From the NCBI GenBank assembly GCA_015183035.1, contig JACZZP010000010.1, positions 310,001 to 374,000 of the forward strand: a stretch of DNA of 64,000 nucleotides, written 5' to 3'. Below, piece by piece: positions 1 through 18,637 of this stretch. The position numbers were made by a program, and so were the translations under genes. Positions within the stretch are counted from its first letter, which is position 1, and each line of letters begins with the position of its first letter. This DNA comes from Meloidogyne chitwoodi (taxonomy: Eukaryota; Nematoda; Chromadorea; Rhabditida; Meloidogynidae). Under the pieces are notes generated by a model that was not told the origin of the DNA, made no database searches, and was given only the letters and a program-made list of their open reading frames with translations.

Positions 1-105
1 TCATATTGAGGTACTTTAGAATATTTTTAAAATGTCGGAAATTTGAGTCTAAGAATAGACATTTGAGTCTGGGTATTTTTTAAAAATAATAAAATTTTAT
101 TTCAG

Positions 106-316
106 ATGTTTTATAGACAAACGGGTATTGTCATTCCTTTAAAATTCCCATTTTGCCCTTTTAAATATTGCCCAGCAGACGTTTTACTCAAATCATTAAA
201 GGGAAGAGCTATTTTTGAAAGGAAAAGACTATTTAAGGTTTTATATTCTACCTATATATTCAACTTATTTTTTGCTTTAGCTTTGTGGAAGTGAAGATAC
301 TTATTGTAAATTGTGA
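106..316 (+). CDS. C-terminal exons of a possible histidine acid phosphatase (5' part outside window)
   Basis: Two exons, 106-237 and 281-316, join in phase 0 across a 43-bp GT-AG intron and end at TGA 314-316. The first follows a TTTCAG acceptor, so the ATG at 106 need not be a start. The joined tail has a C-x4-C pair (FCPFKYC) followed by LCGSEDTYC and a Leu just before the stop. Paired cysteines close to the C-terminus, with a CP near the second pair, are typical of secreted histidine acid phosphatases (lysosomal/prostatic type). No catalytic motif lies in the window because the gene starts upstream. The family call is therefore tentative; what is seen directly is only a short, cysteine-containing terminal coding segment. 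Confidence 0.4.
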
Positions 317-1035
317 GTGTAAAAGACAATGTTGTGAAAATAATTTTAGTCTCAAACTTAAATTTTTATGTTTTCATTTTTCTAGTCTAGTATTTCCTTG
401 TATATAACTTCTAGTTGTTAAATAAATTAAAAACAGAATTTTAAAAATAAAACTTAAGATTACAAATTCTGATTTTTGTATTTTTACTTTAACAAATTCT
501 GATATTGTTTGTAAAAGAATTCTGATTTTATTTATTTATTTTAGAATAATTCTTATATGCTTGTTTTTACGAGTATTCTGATCGTATTTTTAAGTTTGTA
601 TTTTTATTAATTATAATTAAAAAGTAATTCTGATTTACCTAACTTAATTTTTAAATTTTTCTAGTAAAATAATCTATGCTCAACAATAAAAATAGTAATA
701 GTAAAAATCAAATAAGACATTATTTTTTATCATAAATTAATTTTTCTCTTTAGACCACACAAATTGTTAAATAAAAAATTAACACATATACTCAATCTGT
801 ACTTCTCTTCGCTTTATTTTTTTTTAATTTTAAAAATGTGAAAGAATTAGCTTATTATTTAATCAGCACAGTTATTTTTTAACAGTAATTTAATCCGATA
901 TTTTTTTTAAATATTAAAAATAATTTGTGATAATATATGAATATTTTAGAGTGAAGCTAAATTTAATTTTTATTTCATTCTGAACAAAAAATATTTATAA
1001 TTAAATATTATCCATTTTTTAAATTCTTTCACTTC
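317..1035. other. AT-rich intergenic DNA
   Basis: No convincing coding exon was found. The stretch contains isolated copies of the dispersed ATTCTGAT/ATCAGAAT word (around 468-510, 520-590, 625). An ATG at 937 opens a six-codon segment with a possible donor (GA|GTGAAG). It could splice in phase to an acceptor at 1036 and give the plus-strand aminotransferase an extra N-terminal exon, but this is speculative. Confidence 0.5.
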
Positions 1036-1073
1036 CTAGAAAGCAATCAGTCATTAATATTTTATCAAGAAAA

Positions 1074-6288
<5,215 letters not shown>

Positions 6289-7682
6289 TTTTGAATACTT
6301 AAAAATAATACTTAATAAATTTAAGTTTATAAATTTTAAGATTAAATAAACTTGGAAATCGTAATATTTAAGTATGCAAATTTTAAGATTAAATAAACTT
6401 GTAAGTTTAATATTTAAGTTTGTAAATAATAATATTTATGTTTGTAAATTTTAAGATTAAACTTCAAGTTTTAAGTAAGAAATAAAATAATGATTTAAAA
6501 TAAATAAATTGATTTTTAATAAAAATTGATTCTAAGAAAAATATGTGAATAAAAGATAAAAGAGTGGAATTAATACGAATAAAAAATACTAAACGTTCAC
6601 CTTATCACTTTACACTAAACAAAGGGGGAAAAGAATTTATTTCGCTAAGACATAAAATTAATTTTTTGAAAAAATTTTCTGCTAACAAAAATTGACGCTC
6701 AAGTTTATTTTATATAATTAGTAAAACTTAAGATTTCAAAGATTACAACATACAACATATAAACTGAAAAATTTTAAGATTGTAAACTTTAATGTTCTAA
6801 GTTTAATTAAAAATTAATTGAACAAAAATGAGTGATTTAAACTTAAAACTTGAAAATTCTAAGATTAAACTTGAAACTATTATTTTTACAAACTTGATTT
6901 TTTGTCGACTTTGCTAATTAATTAAAATAGCATTAAGAGAGAGTAAGTGAACTTCAAATTTTAGTCAAGGAAATATCATTAAAACTTTCTCAGTCATTTG
7001 ACACGGAGGTTGGTTATAATTGATGGAATTTTGGGGAAGTTCCTATTCTGTTGATTTTTAATATTTAATTTTTTTTATTAAATAATATTTTTTAGTCTTC
7101 CAAAAATCTTTTTTATTAATAAAAAAGATGACCATTTATATGTATTGGTTGCCATATCAACAATAATTGCTATCTCATTATTTAAATAAAAATAAATAAT
7201 ATATAATTTTGTTAATTAATATAATGGAATATTCATAGAATGAAAAAAAACAGAAAAAAATCATTTTTATAAAAAATTGCTTTTTGTTTTTCCACGGGGA
7301 TAGCCTGAGGCGAAACAACTTTGGTGAAGTATAACTCTGTCCAAAATTGTTCAATCGAGCTTATTTTGATTTCATTCGACTCATCTCGAAGAGCTTTTTT
7401 AAATGAGCTATCATTTGCATAATTGAATTTTTATTCGAATTTTTAACTTTAAAATTAGCTTCTTATGGTTTGTCAATGTTTAAATGCCTGTATCTTGGCT
7501 CATATGCACTGTTACATTAGAGTTTTACCTTTCGATTCAACACGATGAGACGAATCGAATGGTATATATATTTTATTTTTTCCGAGGATTAACTATATTT
7601 TCTAAACAAAATAGAATGGAGGAATTCTTAAATTTTTAGCTAATAAATCCTGGAAAAAATTAAATTATTTTTTTAATTTAAA
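6289..7682. other. Intergenic DNA with AAACTTAAGATT words and one dispersed-repeat module
   Basis: AT-rich, with many short words of the type AACTTAAGATT/AATCTTAAGTTT from 6300 to 6900. The segment about 7287-7415 is more GC-rich and carries GAGCTTATTTTGATTTCATT and CGAAGAGCTTTTTTAAATGA. This resembles modules at about 33120-33225 and 51400-51460, so it is likely a decayed dispersed element. No exon was found. The region should hold the OAT minus-strand promoter and the channel-gene promoter. Confidence 0.5.
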
Positions 7683-10600
7683 ATGATCAACAACATTATA
7701 TCTGATAAAGAAAAACAATTTAACCAATTTAAAAAAGAAAATGTTGAAAATAATGAAGAATGGCGTCCCTTACATATGCATCAAGTTGTTGCTGTTTCAA
7801 TGGTAAAATTTAAAAAATTAAAAAGAAAACTTAAAATTATTTATTTAAAAAAATATCATAATAAGGATTCTTATCTTTTCCCAATACTTTATATTAAAAA
7901 AAATATTTTTATTATTTTTAATTTAAAAAATAAAATGTCTGAGGGAGAACAAACTCGTTTAGAGGTGTTTTTTAATTTTAAAAATAAAAGTTTGATTTTT
8001 TTAATAATTTTAATTTTTTTTAGTAATCTTAGAAATTTTTTAAAATATTTTTTAAATATTTTTTAAGGTCATCAAAAATTGGTTGCGTCCTCGCGACAAA
8101 ACGACCCAACTTTTACAAGAAGAAGAAAATGCGCTTACTAATGAGGTTAATACTTCACTTGTTTTTGAGCCTATGGTAAATATTAAAAAAAATTTAATTA
8201 AAAAATTATCTTTTTAAGCCAATTACAATGGAACGCATTCGTTTACTTAAACAAATAGGAAAAACACCGTCACAAAGCAGTTTTGCAAACTTAAGTGAGT
8301 AAAATTGTGTAAAATAATACAAAGCAGTTTTGCAAAGTGAGTAAAATTGTAAAATAATACAAAGAAGTTTTGCAAACTTAAGTGAGTAAGATTGTAAGAT
8401 TGTAAAATGACTTAAAGAGTATCATTTTAACTTTCATTTTCAAGTAAAATGAAGAAATAAAAATAAAATAGAGTATAAAAAAATATTTTTATTTATTTTT
8501 ATAATTATATGGAGTAATTAGTAACCAATTCTTTTATTTTTAATATTTTTAAAAATTTAAAATAATTTAAAAAATTATTTTAAATTTTTCTAATATTTCC
8601 TCTGTCATTTTTAAAAATTAAAAAAAAAATTTTTTTTTTAAAGCAAAAATTTCAACTGGAACTAATCAAGATAAAGAAGAAAAAGAACAACTAGAAAATA
8701 ATTCAAAATTAAATAATAATAATTTAAATGTTAAATTAATTAATGGAAATGCTTTAAAAGAAGAAAGGTAAAAAAGAAAAATTAATTAAAATATTATTTT
8801 TTTTAAATTAAAGAAATGAACAAAATGAAGCAGAAAACTTAACTAGTGCTACAGTAGTCAATCTTGAAAGAGAATTAGTAATTCAATCAGAAATTGAAAG
8901 AAGAAATTTTTTATTGTTTATTATGAATTGGATTGTGAGAATTAAAAATATATTAATGTAAGATTTGAATTTTTTTTTTTAATTTTTTTAATTTTTAAAA
9001 ATTAAAAAAAAATTCCCAAATTTTATTCCGAATAAAATTAAAAAATTTCTTTATTAAAAAAATTATATTTTTATTTTTTAGTTCATTACCAAATACTTCA
9101 GTTAATCCAAACGGAACATTTTATGCTTGTTGGACATTTTTAGTTTATTTAGTTTTTCTTTATAATGCATTTGTTTGTGTTCTTTTTGTATTTGATAATA
9201 CTAAAGAAGGCAGTCCTTTCTTTTTATTTTGGATTTTATTTAATGGTTTTTTTTTAAATTTTAATTAATTTATTTTTATAAAAGGCATATGTGACACTAT
9301 AAATTTGTTGGATTTATTAATGAATTCAAGACTATGTTTAGTATAAATATTTAAAAAGTTTAATTAATTTAAAAATTTAATTTTAAGCCTATATCGATGA
9401 TGGAATGCATGTTACAGAGTGGAAACGTTTATTAAAAAAATATTTTCATAGGTTTTTTAAAAATAATTTATTTTTTAATTTATTTTTAAAGTTGGCATTT
9501 TTTAATGGATTTGCTAGCTTTATTACCTTTTGATTTAATTTTATTTTTTAATCCGGGAATTTCGCTTTCTCGTGTTAATAGACTAGCAAAGTTTTATAGA
9601 GTATGGCAATTTGTACAGGTAAAAAAATAATTATTTTAAAAATAGAACTTTTAAAATTACAATTGTATTTATTTTTACAATAAAATACAAACTTAAAATC
9701 AGAATTGTATTGTAATAATAATTCTGTTAAATTTGTATTTGTAAATATCAGAATTGTATTTATTAATCAGAATTATTTTAAAGAATCATAATTAAATCAG
9801 AAAAATGTGTTCTAAAAATCAGAATTTAATTTTTAAAAATCAGATTATATTTTTAAAAATCAGATTATATTTTTAAAAATCAGAATTATATTTTTAAAAA
9901 TCAGAATTATATTTTTAAAAATCAGAATTATATTTTTAAAAATCAGAATTATATTTTTAAAAATTTTTAAAAATCAGAATATTAATTTTACAAATCAAAA
10001 TTTTATTTGTAAAAATCAGAATTATATTTTTAAAAATCAGAATTATATTTTTAAAAATCAGAATTATATTTTTAAAAATCAGAATTATATTTTTAAAAAT
10101 CAGAATTATATTTTTAAAAATTTTTAAAAATCAGAATATTAATTTTACAAATCAAAATTTTATTTGTAAAAATCAGAATTTTATTTTTAAAAATCAGAAT
10201 TTAATTTTAAGATGACAAATGTTCGTACAAATTATCCAAATGCTTTTCGTATTCTTCACATTGTTGTAGTTTGTGTTGTTTTATTTCATTGGAATGCTGC
10301 TCTTTATTTTAAAATTTCTTTAATTTATGGAATTTTTAGTTAATTTTCTAAATTTAAAAATATTTATATAATTTTAAAAATTAAAGCAACTGATTCTTCT
10401 GCTTGGGAATTTAATTATTTAAAAAATCAGGTTTTTAATTTTTTAAATAAAATTTTATTTTAATAAAAAAAAGGACGTTTTCTGGGTAAATTGTGGACAA
10501 ATGCTTTGGGCAGAAATACCAGAAGGAAAATGTGGATTTAATGAAACTGGTTTGGGTGATCCAGATATTGATAGAGTAAATTATTTGACTCAAATGGTTA

Positions 10601-12751
10601 AATATTGGCAAAATCGGTAAATTTAAAATTAAATAAAATTAATTAAAAAATTTAATTTTAATTCAGTTCAACACTTATTTTATTTTCCAACTTTAGTAAG
10701 CAATATAGTTTAAGTTTTTATTGGTCTTCATTAACTCTAACAACTTCTGGTCAACAACCTTACCCTACTGCTGCAATGCACAATTCTTTAGAAATATTTG
10801 ATACAATTGTTGGTGTTCTTGTTTTTGCTGTAATTGTTGGAAGTGTTGGAAATGTTGTAAGTTAATATATATTTATTTAATTAATTTAAACAAATTTAAA
10901 TTTAAAAAAATAAAAAAGGTAAGTACAATGAATAGAGGACGTGCCGAAATTCAACAATTAAATGATGGAATAAAATTTTATATGAAATATAGGTTAATTA
11001 TAATATTTTTAATTTAATTTAAAAATAAATTAAATAGAAATGTATCGGCTATAATGCAGAAAAGAGTGTTAGATTGTATTAATTATATACAAAGACATGC
11101 ACAAATACAAGACGAAAGTGTAAAAAAATATTTTTTTATTTTTTTTTTAATTTTTAAAAAAACTAAACTCACAATAAAAATTATTTTTTATTTTTATTTA
11201 TTTTTAGACAATTATGGAAACAATTCCACCTCGTTTAAGGGGAGAATTGGCAGTACATTTACATTTGGTAAAAAATAAAATTATTTAAAAAAATAAAAAA
11301 AAAAATTTTTTTTTATAAAGGAAAATTTACGTTGTGTACAACTTTTTGCTGACTGTGAACCTTCCCTTCTTTATGAACTTGTTATTCGTTTTAAAATGAA
11401 AATGGTTTGTTTTCTATTAAAATAAAAAATATTTTAATTTGTTAAGTTTGCCCCAAATGATTTTTTGTGCCGAAGTGGCGATTTGGCTAAGGTAAATTAT
11501 TTTTAGAAATATCAGAATTTTAATTATGCTTAAGTTTGCGATTATTTATTAAAAATTACAATTTAAGTATAATCAGAATTTTAGGTTGTAAACTTAAGTT
11601 TAATTTCAGAATTTAATTTTAAATTCTTAAGTTTTTTTGAGTTAATGATATTTTTTTTAAAGGAAATGTTTGTATTGAAGAGAGGAATGCTTGAAATTTT
11701 GACTGACGATGGGGAGGTCTATTCTAAACTATCCAAGGGTGGAATATTTGGCGAAATGTCTATTTTGAAACCTACAGGGCATTTGGGAAAATTACTTGCG
11801 AGGAGACGGTAATTTTTAATTTAATTAAAATAAATATTAAATATCTTCTAATTTTAAATAATTTTCCAAAAAGTTATTCTCTACGATCCGTTGGTTATTC
11901 AGAGGTTTATATACTTAGCCAAGAAAATGCTTTACAAGTTTTCTCAGATTATCCAGGCAATTTTATTTAAAAATTTATTTTTATAAAAAATTTAAAGAAC
12001 AAAGGAATGCACTTATCAGAAGAGGTAAAAAATATTTGAAATTTTAAAATAATTTTTTTAATTTTTTCTTTAAGGAATCACACTATTACCTGAATATAGT
12101 GAAATTAGAGAAGAAGAATTAGTCCCAACTAATAAATTTACTCCTCTTGAATTGAGTGGAACGGAAAGTATTAATGTAGAAAAGAATTGAAAATAAATTT
12201 TTAAAATTAAAAATTTAAGGAAATATTTCAACTACTTAAGGGAACATTAGATGTGCTAGATACAGAATTAGATTCACTTTACGTCAAGTTTACTGTATTT
12301 ATTTTATTTTTAATTCAGAAACTTAAATAGATTTAATTTTATCTTAAAATTCTCGTTTTTTAAGTTTAAACTTAATTTCTCATTTTATTCTGTAACGCAA
12401 ACTTACAAACTTAAATTCTGATTTAATTTAAATTCTGATACTTAAACCTAAGATACTTAAGATTTCATAATTTCTGATTTTTTAATTTTGAATTTCTGAT
12501 CTTAAAATTCTGATATTTAAAACAAGTTTATTTTCCATTCTTAAGATTAAGAACTTAAATTCTGATTTTTAAATTCTGCTACTTAAACTTAAGAAACTAA
12601 ATATTCTAAAATTCTGATTTTTAAATTCATTACTTCAATTTTTATTTTATAGGATAGCAGTTCAACATTAAAAAAGCAGATGACAACACTAGAAGCTTTT
12701 TACCTTGAAAACCGTCAACTACTTAAAAACACTTTTTTGGCATCCAAATAA
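7683..12751 (+). CDS. Cyclic-nucleotide-gated cation channel subunit (CNG family)
   Basis: About 24 small exons join in frame (741 residues from the ATG at 7935; up to 825 if the ATG at 7683 is used with read-through). CNG channels are tetrameric membrane cation channels opened by cGMP/cAMP, in nematodes mainly in sensory neurons. The chain shows S1-S4 segments (ACWTFLVYLVFLYNAFVCVL; MDLLALLPFDLILFFNPG), S4/linker RVNRLAKFYRVWQF, S5 starting TNYPNAFRI, pore FYWSSLTLTTSGQQPYPT, S6 with IVGSVGNVVSTMNRGRAE, the C-linker RNVSAIMQKRV, and a cyclic-nucleotide-binding domain with LFADCEPSLL, CRSGDLAKEMFVL, GGIFGEMSIL and SVGYSEVYILS. The pore lacks the acidic residue of alpha subunits, suggesting a modulatory subunit. 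The S5-pore turret is about 40 residues longer than usual. The intron at 11957 uses a GC donor. The exact start and the structure before 7935 are uncertain. Confidence 0.92.
9660..10210. repeat. AAATCAGAATTATATTTTT array in a CNG intron
   Basis: The intron 9619-10211 is about ten times longer than its neighbours because it is filled with more than 15 units of about 19 bp built around ATCAGAATTATATTTTTAAA. A higher-order block (about 130 bp, ending ...AATATTAATTTTACAAATC) is itself repeated, at about 9960-10010 and 10120-10165. Confidence 0.85.
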
Positions 12752-15700
12752 AACTAAAAAATAGATTAATTAATTATTTTCTATTTATTTTACATTTTTT
12801 CTATTTTTTTTTAAATTTTATCCATTCATTATTTTTAAAAGAAGAAATTTTTTTAATTTAAAAAGGCCAATTGTTGATATATTTATATAAATATTTTTTA
12901 GTTGAAAAAAAACGATTATTATATTTATGTTTGTCTCACATAAACACCGTTCGTCTCCAAAGATTTACACAATTTATTTTAAGAAAGAAAAAAGTCAAAT
13001 GACTTTTTTTCTCAATTGCTAAAAGTGAATAATATTTTTAGAAAAAAATTAAAAAATTCAAAATTTTTTCACAATTTTTTTTTCAAGTCTAAAATTAAAT
13101 TTAAATAAATTCTGTCCAATTTCTTTTAATTTATTTATTCTTTGCTCCATTTTGAAATAAAAAACACATGAAAATTAGATGAACTAAAACTAAGTGAATA
13201 AGTACTAAAACATGAAGGTCTGCTGACAGGCCAAAAATTGTTTTATTATTTTTTAAGGTCGTCGGTCAGTCATCTGCCTTTTTACTTACACTAAACTCTT
13301 GAAAAGATAAAAATGTGTATTTCCCCAAGGATTTTACGATTTTACCTCTCTCTCATTTATTTCATCACATTCATTTTTATTTTATGCTGGTATTTTTTTT
13401 TTAATTTCTCTTTTATTACATTCTCATCTTTTCCGGTTGTCAAGTCAGAAGACTTACTATTTATTTTCTAAAAAATGCAAAAACTAATCAGGCAATTTAA
13501 AAAGAATGATGTAAAAATTAAAACAAAAATAGCTAAAAAGACCATAAATTATATTTTTGAAAAAAAATTCTATAAATATTTGATATAAATGAATGTAAAT
13601 AAATTATTGTTTTAATAAATTTGTTGCCTTACTAGACTTATTTTACTACATATTTGTTGCTAGTTTTTGCTATTTTCTCATTTATTTTAACAACTTTATT
13701 GTTTATTTGTTCACTAAATACATATTTATTATATTAAGTAAAAAATAAAAAATCAGAATTCTGATTAATAAAATAAAAAAATCAGAATTTTAATAAATAA
13801 AAAGAAAATCAGAATTTAAATTTAAAAATTCTGATAATCTTTTTGTTTACAATTGTAAATGAAGAATATGTATATTAAATCAGAATTGTAATTTAATAAA
13901 AATACAATTCTGAATTGTATTTTTTAATAAAAAGAAAAATCAGAATTGTAATTTGATGAAAGAATAATAAACTAATTGTAAAAAATCAGAATTTACAATT
14001 GTAAATTATATATATATTTTTTAATTATTTATTAAAATTAATCTCTGCCTGTCTAACTTTTTTCTTCACACTTTTTAAATATATAATCCCTTAAAAAATA
14101 TTCAAATAATAATATATCCATTATACTCCAACCTATTAAATTTCAATTTAAAAATGGTTGAATGATTTTTTCTTTTTTTTCTTCTATAAAAAATAAATAA
14201 ATATTTCTTTTAGAGTTGAATAAATATATAATTTCATCACATAAATATGATGAAATAAATTTTAAATATTTTTTTTTGGTTAAATATTTATTTAATCTTC
14301 CAACACTTTTACATACAAAATATTTATATTTATATTTTTTTATTTTTATTTAAATATTAAAAAAATATATTTAAATAACATAAATTTTTTCAAAGAAAAT
14401 ATTTAGTCATTTTAAACAAAAAATCGTTAAATTTATTTTAGGAATTTTGTGTGTCCAAATATTAGTCAAAAAACATTCTTTTTTGTTGAAATTTATGATA
14501 AATATATTTTTTATTGTATTTGATACAAACATGTTTCTATAAAGTTTATTATATAAAGTAACCTACAATGAACAAAAAACATTTAAATTCTATTTTAGTT
14601 CAATTTCATTTTTCAAAACTTTGGAATTTAAAAAATTCTGATTTTTCAAAAATCAGAATTCTAATTCTAAAAAAAAATCAAAATTCTGATTCAATTAAAA
14701 ATATTCTGTTTATAAAAAATAAAAATTCTGATTTTTATTTTAAAAATCAGAATTTTAATGTTGATCTTTTGGTTATTGATCAATATATTTGGCTGAAATT
14801 TTTTGTTCAAATTTATCCCTAATTTTTGAATTTTAGTCTAGAGATTAAATTTCACAACTTCTAGACATTAAAAAAATATTTTTTTATAAATAGCTCAATA
14901 AAATATTTAAAATTGACTATTTTACATCTTTTATTTTTTTTTCTCACAAGACATTTAAAAAATAAAAATTAGAAATCTAAAAAAATAAGTAGGGAAATTC
15001 AGCTGATCAAAAAATTATTTTTTTTAAACTGAATATTTAAAGTAGTTTTTTCTTCTTATTAATGTCACAGGTTAAAAAACCCTCTTTTTAAAATAAATAA
15101 ATAAATAAATATTTGCAATGGACAAACTAAGAGTATTCTCTTTTCTTTTTTAATCATTTTCCGCCTACTCATTTCACTTTTAATCTCTCAACTTTTATAT
15201 TTTATAAAAATCTTTACTAGTATTTTAAATAAGCTAATCTGGTTGTCAACTGGATTTTTTTACAATTCTGATTTTTGAGTTCTGATTTTTAGATTCTGAT
15301 TTTGTTTTGGAATTCTGATTTTGGATAATTCTGATTTTGGAATTCTGATTTTTTCTAGGAATTCTGATTTGTAATTCTGATTTTTCAAATTCTGATTTTG
15401 GATTCTGATTTTTAAATTATGATTTGGAATTCTGATTTTAGAATTCTGATTTTGTAATTCTCATTTTTGGATAATTCTGATTTTGATTTCTTTTTGAATT
15501 CTGATTTATGGATTTGATTTTTCAAATTCTGATTTATGAATTCAGAATTTCTAAATCGAATCAACCCAACCCTAAAAATCAGAAATAAAAAATAAGCTTA
15601 CTATTTTAGCGCATAGCTTCATTATTTTAAAAAACACAGCTTAAAATCGCCCCCGCTAGTATATTTTAAAACAGAATAATAAGGCATCTTTCTACTTAAT

Positions 15701-16556
15701 TTCAAAATAGAAAAAATGCTTTTCTTTAATTCTTGTCATTTTTAAATAAAACTAACAAAATAAGCTGTGAGGTATGTTCTTGAAGAAGGATTTTTTAGGT
15801 GCTTTTTCCTGGCCTTTCTTTTTAATAAATAAAAAAAAGAATATAGAATAGATATATTACCTCTGTTCATTTTTATAAAATGATCAGACGTGAAAAACAG
15901 GTGCTTTTTATTTAAAAAGAGAAAATAAAAGAAAAGCAGCTGATGACAAGGGTGAACGGAACACACTAAGTAGAGGATAAGGAAAGAGTAAATAACCCAT
16001 GACAGATATATTTTTATTTATTTTTTTTTTTTGTGTTTTTATATTCTTTTAAAGTAATTCCGTACACAACAACTGATTTTTTGATTTTTCAAAAAAAATT
16101 ATTTTTCCTTCAATTTAAGTGAACCTCTTCCTTCCTGTTCTTTTCCCCTATTTTAACAAATTTCCGCTTCTATGCCTTTTTATAAAAAAAGGTAAAAATA
16201 CCTTCATTTTTCTGTTTTTTCTGTCAACAGTTGTTTAATAATTTTTTTTCCAGCATTTTCTGTGTGTCAAAAGTGGGCGTGACAGTGAAACTTGTATCCC
16301 TTTTTGACTATTTTAATGTTTTTGGATAGAAGAGTATTTTAGGGGCGGAGGTTAGAAAAATAAAAAGAAATTTAATAAGCTTAGTTTTCTTTATTTAATG
16401 TCGGCGTATTTCTTTAAAGAGTTGAAAAGTCTTTTGAAGATTTTAAAAAATATTTTCCTCTCAATATTTTTTTAAATTGATTTATTTAATTGTTCAACAC
16501 CTTTTGACTTTTTCAAACAAACAAATTTCTAAATTAATTAATCTCTTTTTTTATAG
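12752..16556. other. 3.8 kb intergenic/upstream region with TCAGAATT word clusters
   Basis: No exon supported. It contains three clusters of ATCAGAAT/ATTCTGAT words (13750-14000; 14640-14760; 15255-15560, the last mostly in one orientation, with more than a dozen GAATTCTGATTTT units). It also has polypyrimidine runs and a few moderately GC-rich patches (13200-13300, 15950-16000, 16250-16400) that could be upstream exons or promoter of the following gene. The open frame 14568-14822 consists of the repeat words and is not treated as a gene. Confidence 0.55.
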
Positions 16557-17655
16557 ACAAATTATAAACTCGCCACAATTGGCTCTTTAATTTCCAAGTG
16601 CTCAAAGTGCCAGAGCAAACCACCAGGCCAGAAAAAAGGTTCCACCTCCGCAGCAATGTCAGCAGAGCAACAAGAAGGAAACGCAGCAGGGCAAGAACAA
16701 CAACAGCCACCGCCAATTGAGGAACAGCCACCACAACAAGAGGCTCCTCCAGTATTTTTTTAATTTCATTTTTAAATTTAATGGATTTATTTACTTTTAT
16801 TAAGGTTGAAGCTCCTCCAGCTGAAGAGCCAGCTCCACAAGTTGAAGCTGTTCAGGCAGAGGCACAACCAGCTGAAGCTCCAGCAGCTGAAGCTCCACAG
16901 GCTGAAGCTCCCCCGGCAGAAATTCCAGCATCGGAAGCCCCCGCAGAGGCCCCCACTGATGCTCCTCCTGTAACAGAAGTAGAGAAATTGACATTGGAGG
17001 AAGCAGCACCTCCAGCAGCAGAATCTGCACAAGAATCTGCCCCAGAAGCTGCTCCTCCAGTTGAAGAAGCTGTTCCACCGCCGCAAGAGGCTCCTGGTTG
17101 TCAACATTTTATTTTAAAAAAATTTACGTATTTTTTTAAATTTAAGCAACTGAAGCACAACCACCACCCGCTGAAGAACCTGCAGCAGCCCCTCCAGTGG
17201 CTGAATCTGTTCCAGGTATTTTTAAATTTTGAAAAATAATTTTTATTAAAAATTTTTAGCAGAAGAAGCTCCTCCTGCGTCTGAAGAAGCTTCTGTTGAA
17301 TCATGCCCTGCTGAATTACCAACACAAACGGAAGCACCACCACCCCCTTCAGAAGAGGCTGCTATCCCACCAGCTGAGGTATTTTTAAATTCTTTTAAGC
17401 ACAAAACAAGTTTAAAACAATTAAAGGAAGCCCCGGCAGCAGTTCCTGAAGTTGCAGCAGAAGCACCACCAGTAGAAGCAGCAGCTCCAGCTGTCCAAGA
17501 GGGAGAGCCAGCCCCAGCTGTTGAATCTGCTGCTACAGGTAAATTAAAATTTTTTTTTAATTTTTTTTCTATCAGAAGCAGCTGCTCCTCCTGCTGAAGC
17601 TTCTTTACCTGCTGCAGAACCGGCTGCTCCAGTTGAACCTCCAGTTGAGGGCTAA
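16557..17655 (+). CDS. Ala/Pro/Glu-rich low-complexity protein (5' end not resolved)
   Basis: Six exons (16557-16751, 16805-17096, 17147-17215, 17260-17378, 17427-17538, 17576-17655) join in frame into 288 residues ending at TAA 17653-17655. The first exon follows a TTTTTTTATAG acceptor and opens TNYKLATIGSLISKC, so the true start lies upstream; no credible first exon was identified. After a short Cys/Lys-containing head (KCSKCQSKPPGQKKGS) and a Gln-rich stretch, the chain is almost entirely Ala, Pro, Glu and Val in degenerate (P/A)AEAP and EEAPP units. Such a chain is expected to be disordered and acidic. Its codons are GC-richer than neighbouring genes. No catalytic domain or membrane segment is visible. 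Function unknown. Confidence 0.75.
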
Positions 17656-18637
17656 ATATATCTTTTGAAAATGAAGAATTGAGGAGTTTTAATGCTGTGG
17701 TAAATATATTTAAAAATTTAAAATTAATTTTAGATTTTTATTTAATTTAAATTTTTTAAGGAAATATTTTGTCAATGTGTTTTCGTTTTTTGCAATGAAA
17801 TAAGATTCAAAAAATCAACGGGAAAGAGCCTGACTGTTCTATATTTTCAGCGAGGCAGCTAGACGGGTAATTTACAGAAAAGAACAAATTTTTTTTAAAA
17901 TTTTAAATTTCTTTATTTATCCGTTAATTCTTCGCTAATTTTAAAAAAATTAATTTTTACAGTCCGGCTTTTCCTTAAAAAAATAAAATAATTAATCTTC
18001 TCTAACCCTTTACTCCAAAATAATTTTTATATTCTTCCCCTTTCCTTCTACTTTAAATATATATTATATTTTATTTTGAATTTTATATACTAAACAAAAT
18101 ATGTGCCTAAAAATTGACCTGAATTATATTTTTTTAACGCATAAATTGCTTAATAAATAAATTTAATATTTTTTTTGATGATTTTAAAGTGTTAAAAAAT
18201 TAATTAAATAATTTAATTAAATATACATATATATCGATTTTACAATTGTTTTTTTTTCTGTTGGAAAAAGTGTTTACATATTAAGTTTTCTAATATTCAA
18301 GTATAACAGGCCAGCCACAAAACTTTATTTTTAATGTAGATAGTAACAATTGTAGTGAAGGAAGGGACTTTGGTCAATGAGCCTTTTTCTGATGACAGGG
18401 ACCAGGCGCCAAGTCCGGGTATGTCTCAGTCTTGACTGACGGATAGACTGGCTTTTATACTATCATAAACTTGTCGGCTTATATAGTAACATTCCAACTT
18501 TAACATTATTCTTTGAAAAATAAAAATCATAAACTTTTTTACTATAAAAACCTTGTAATTTTTCTTCACTTTTAACCCCACAAAATCTTCATCAAAACGC
18601 GCCAACATTGTCTACATCAAAACAAACAAAAAACTTC
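17656..18637. other. Intergenic region
   Basis: AT-rich with a small less AT-rich patch at about 18300-18430. Nothing coding was recognised. It presumably includes the 3' UTR of the Ala/Pro/Glu protein and the promoter of the next gene. Confidence 0.4.

Noticed and set aside
14568..14822. 84-residue open frame starting NKKHLNSILVQF
   Set aside because: It consists largely of ATCAGAAT/ATTCTGAT repeat words, with no splice sites or recognisable domain.
16534..17343. Several minus-strand open frames opposite the Ala/Pro/Glu gene
   Set aside because: They arise from the complementary strand of low-complexity GCT/CCA/GAA codons; only the plus strand shows consistent exon phases and a stop.
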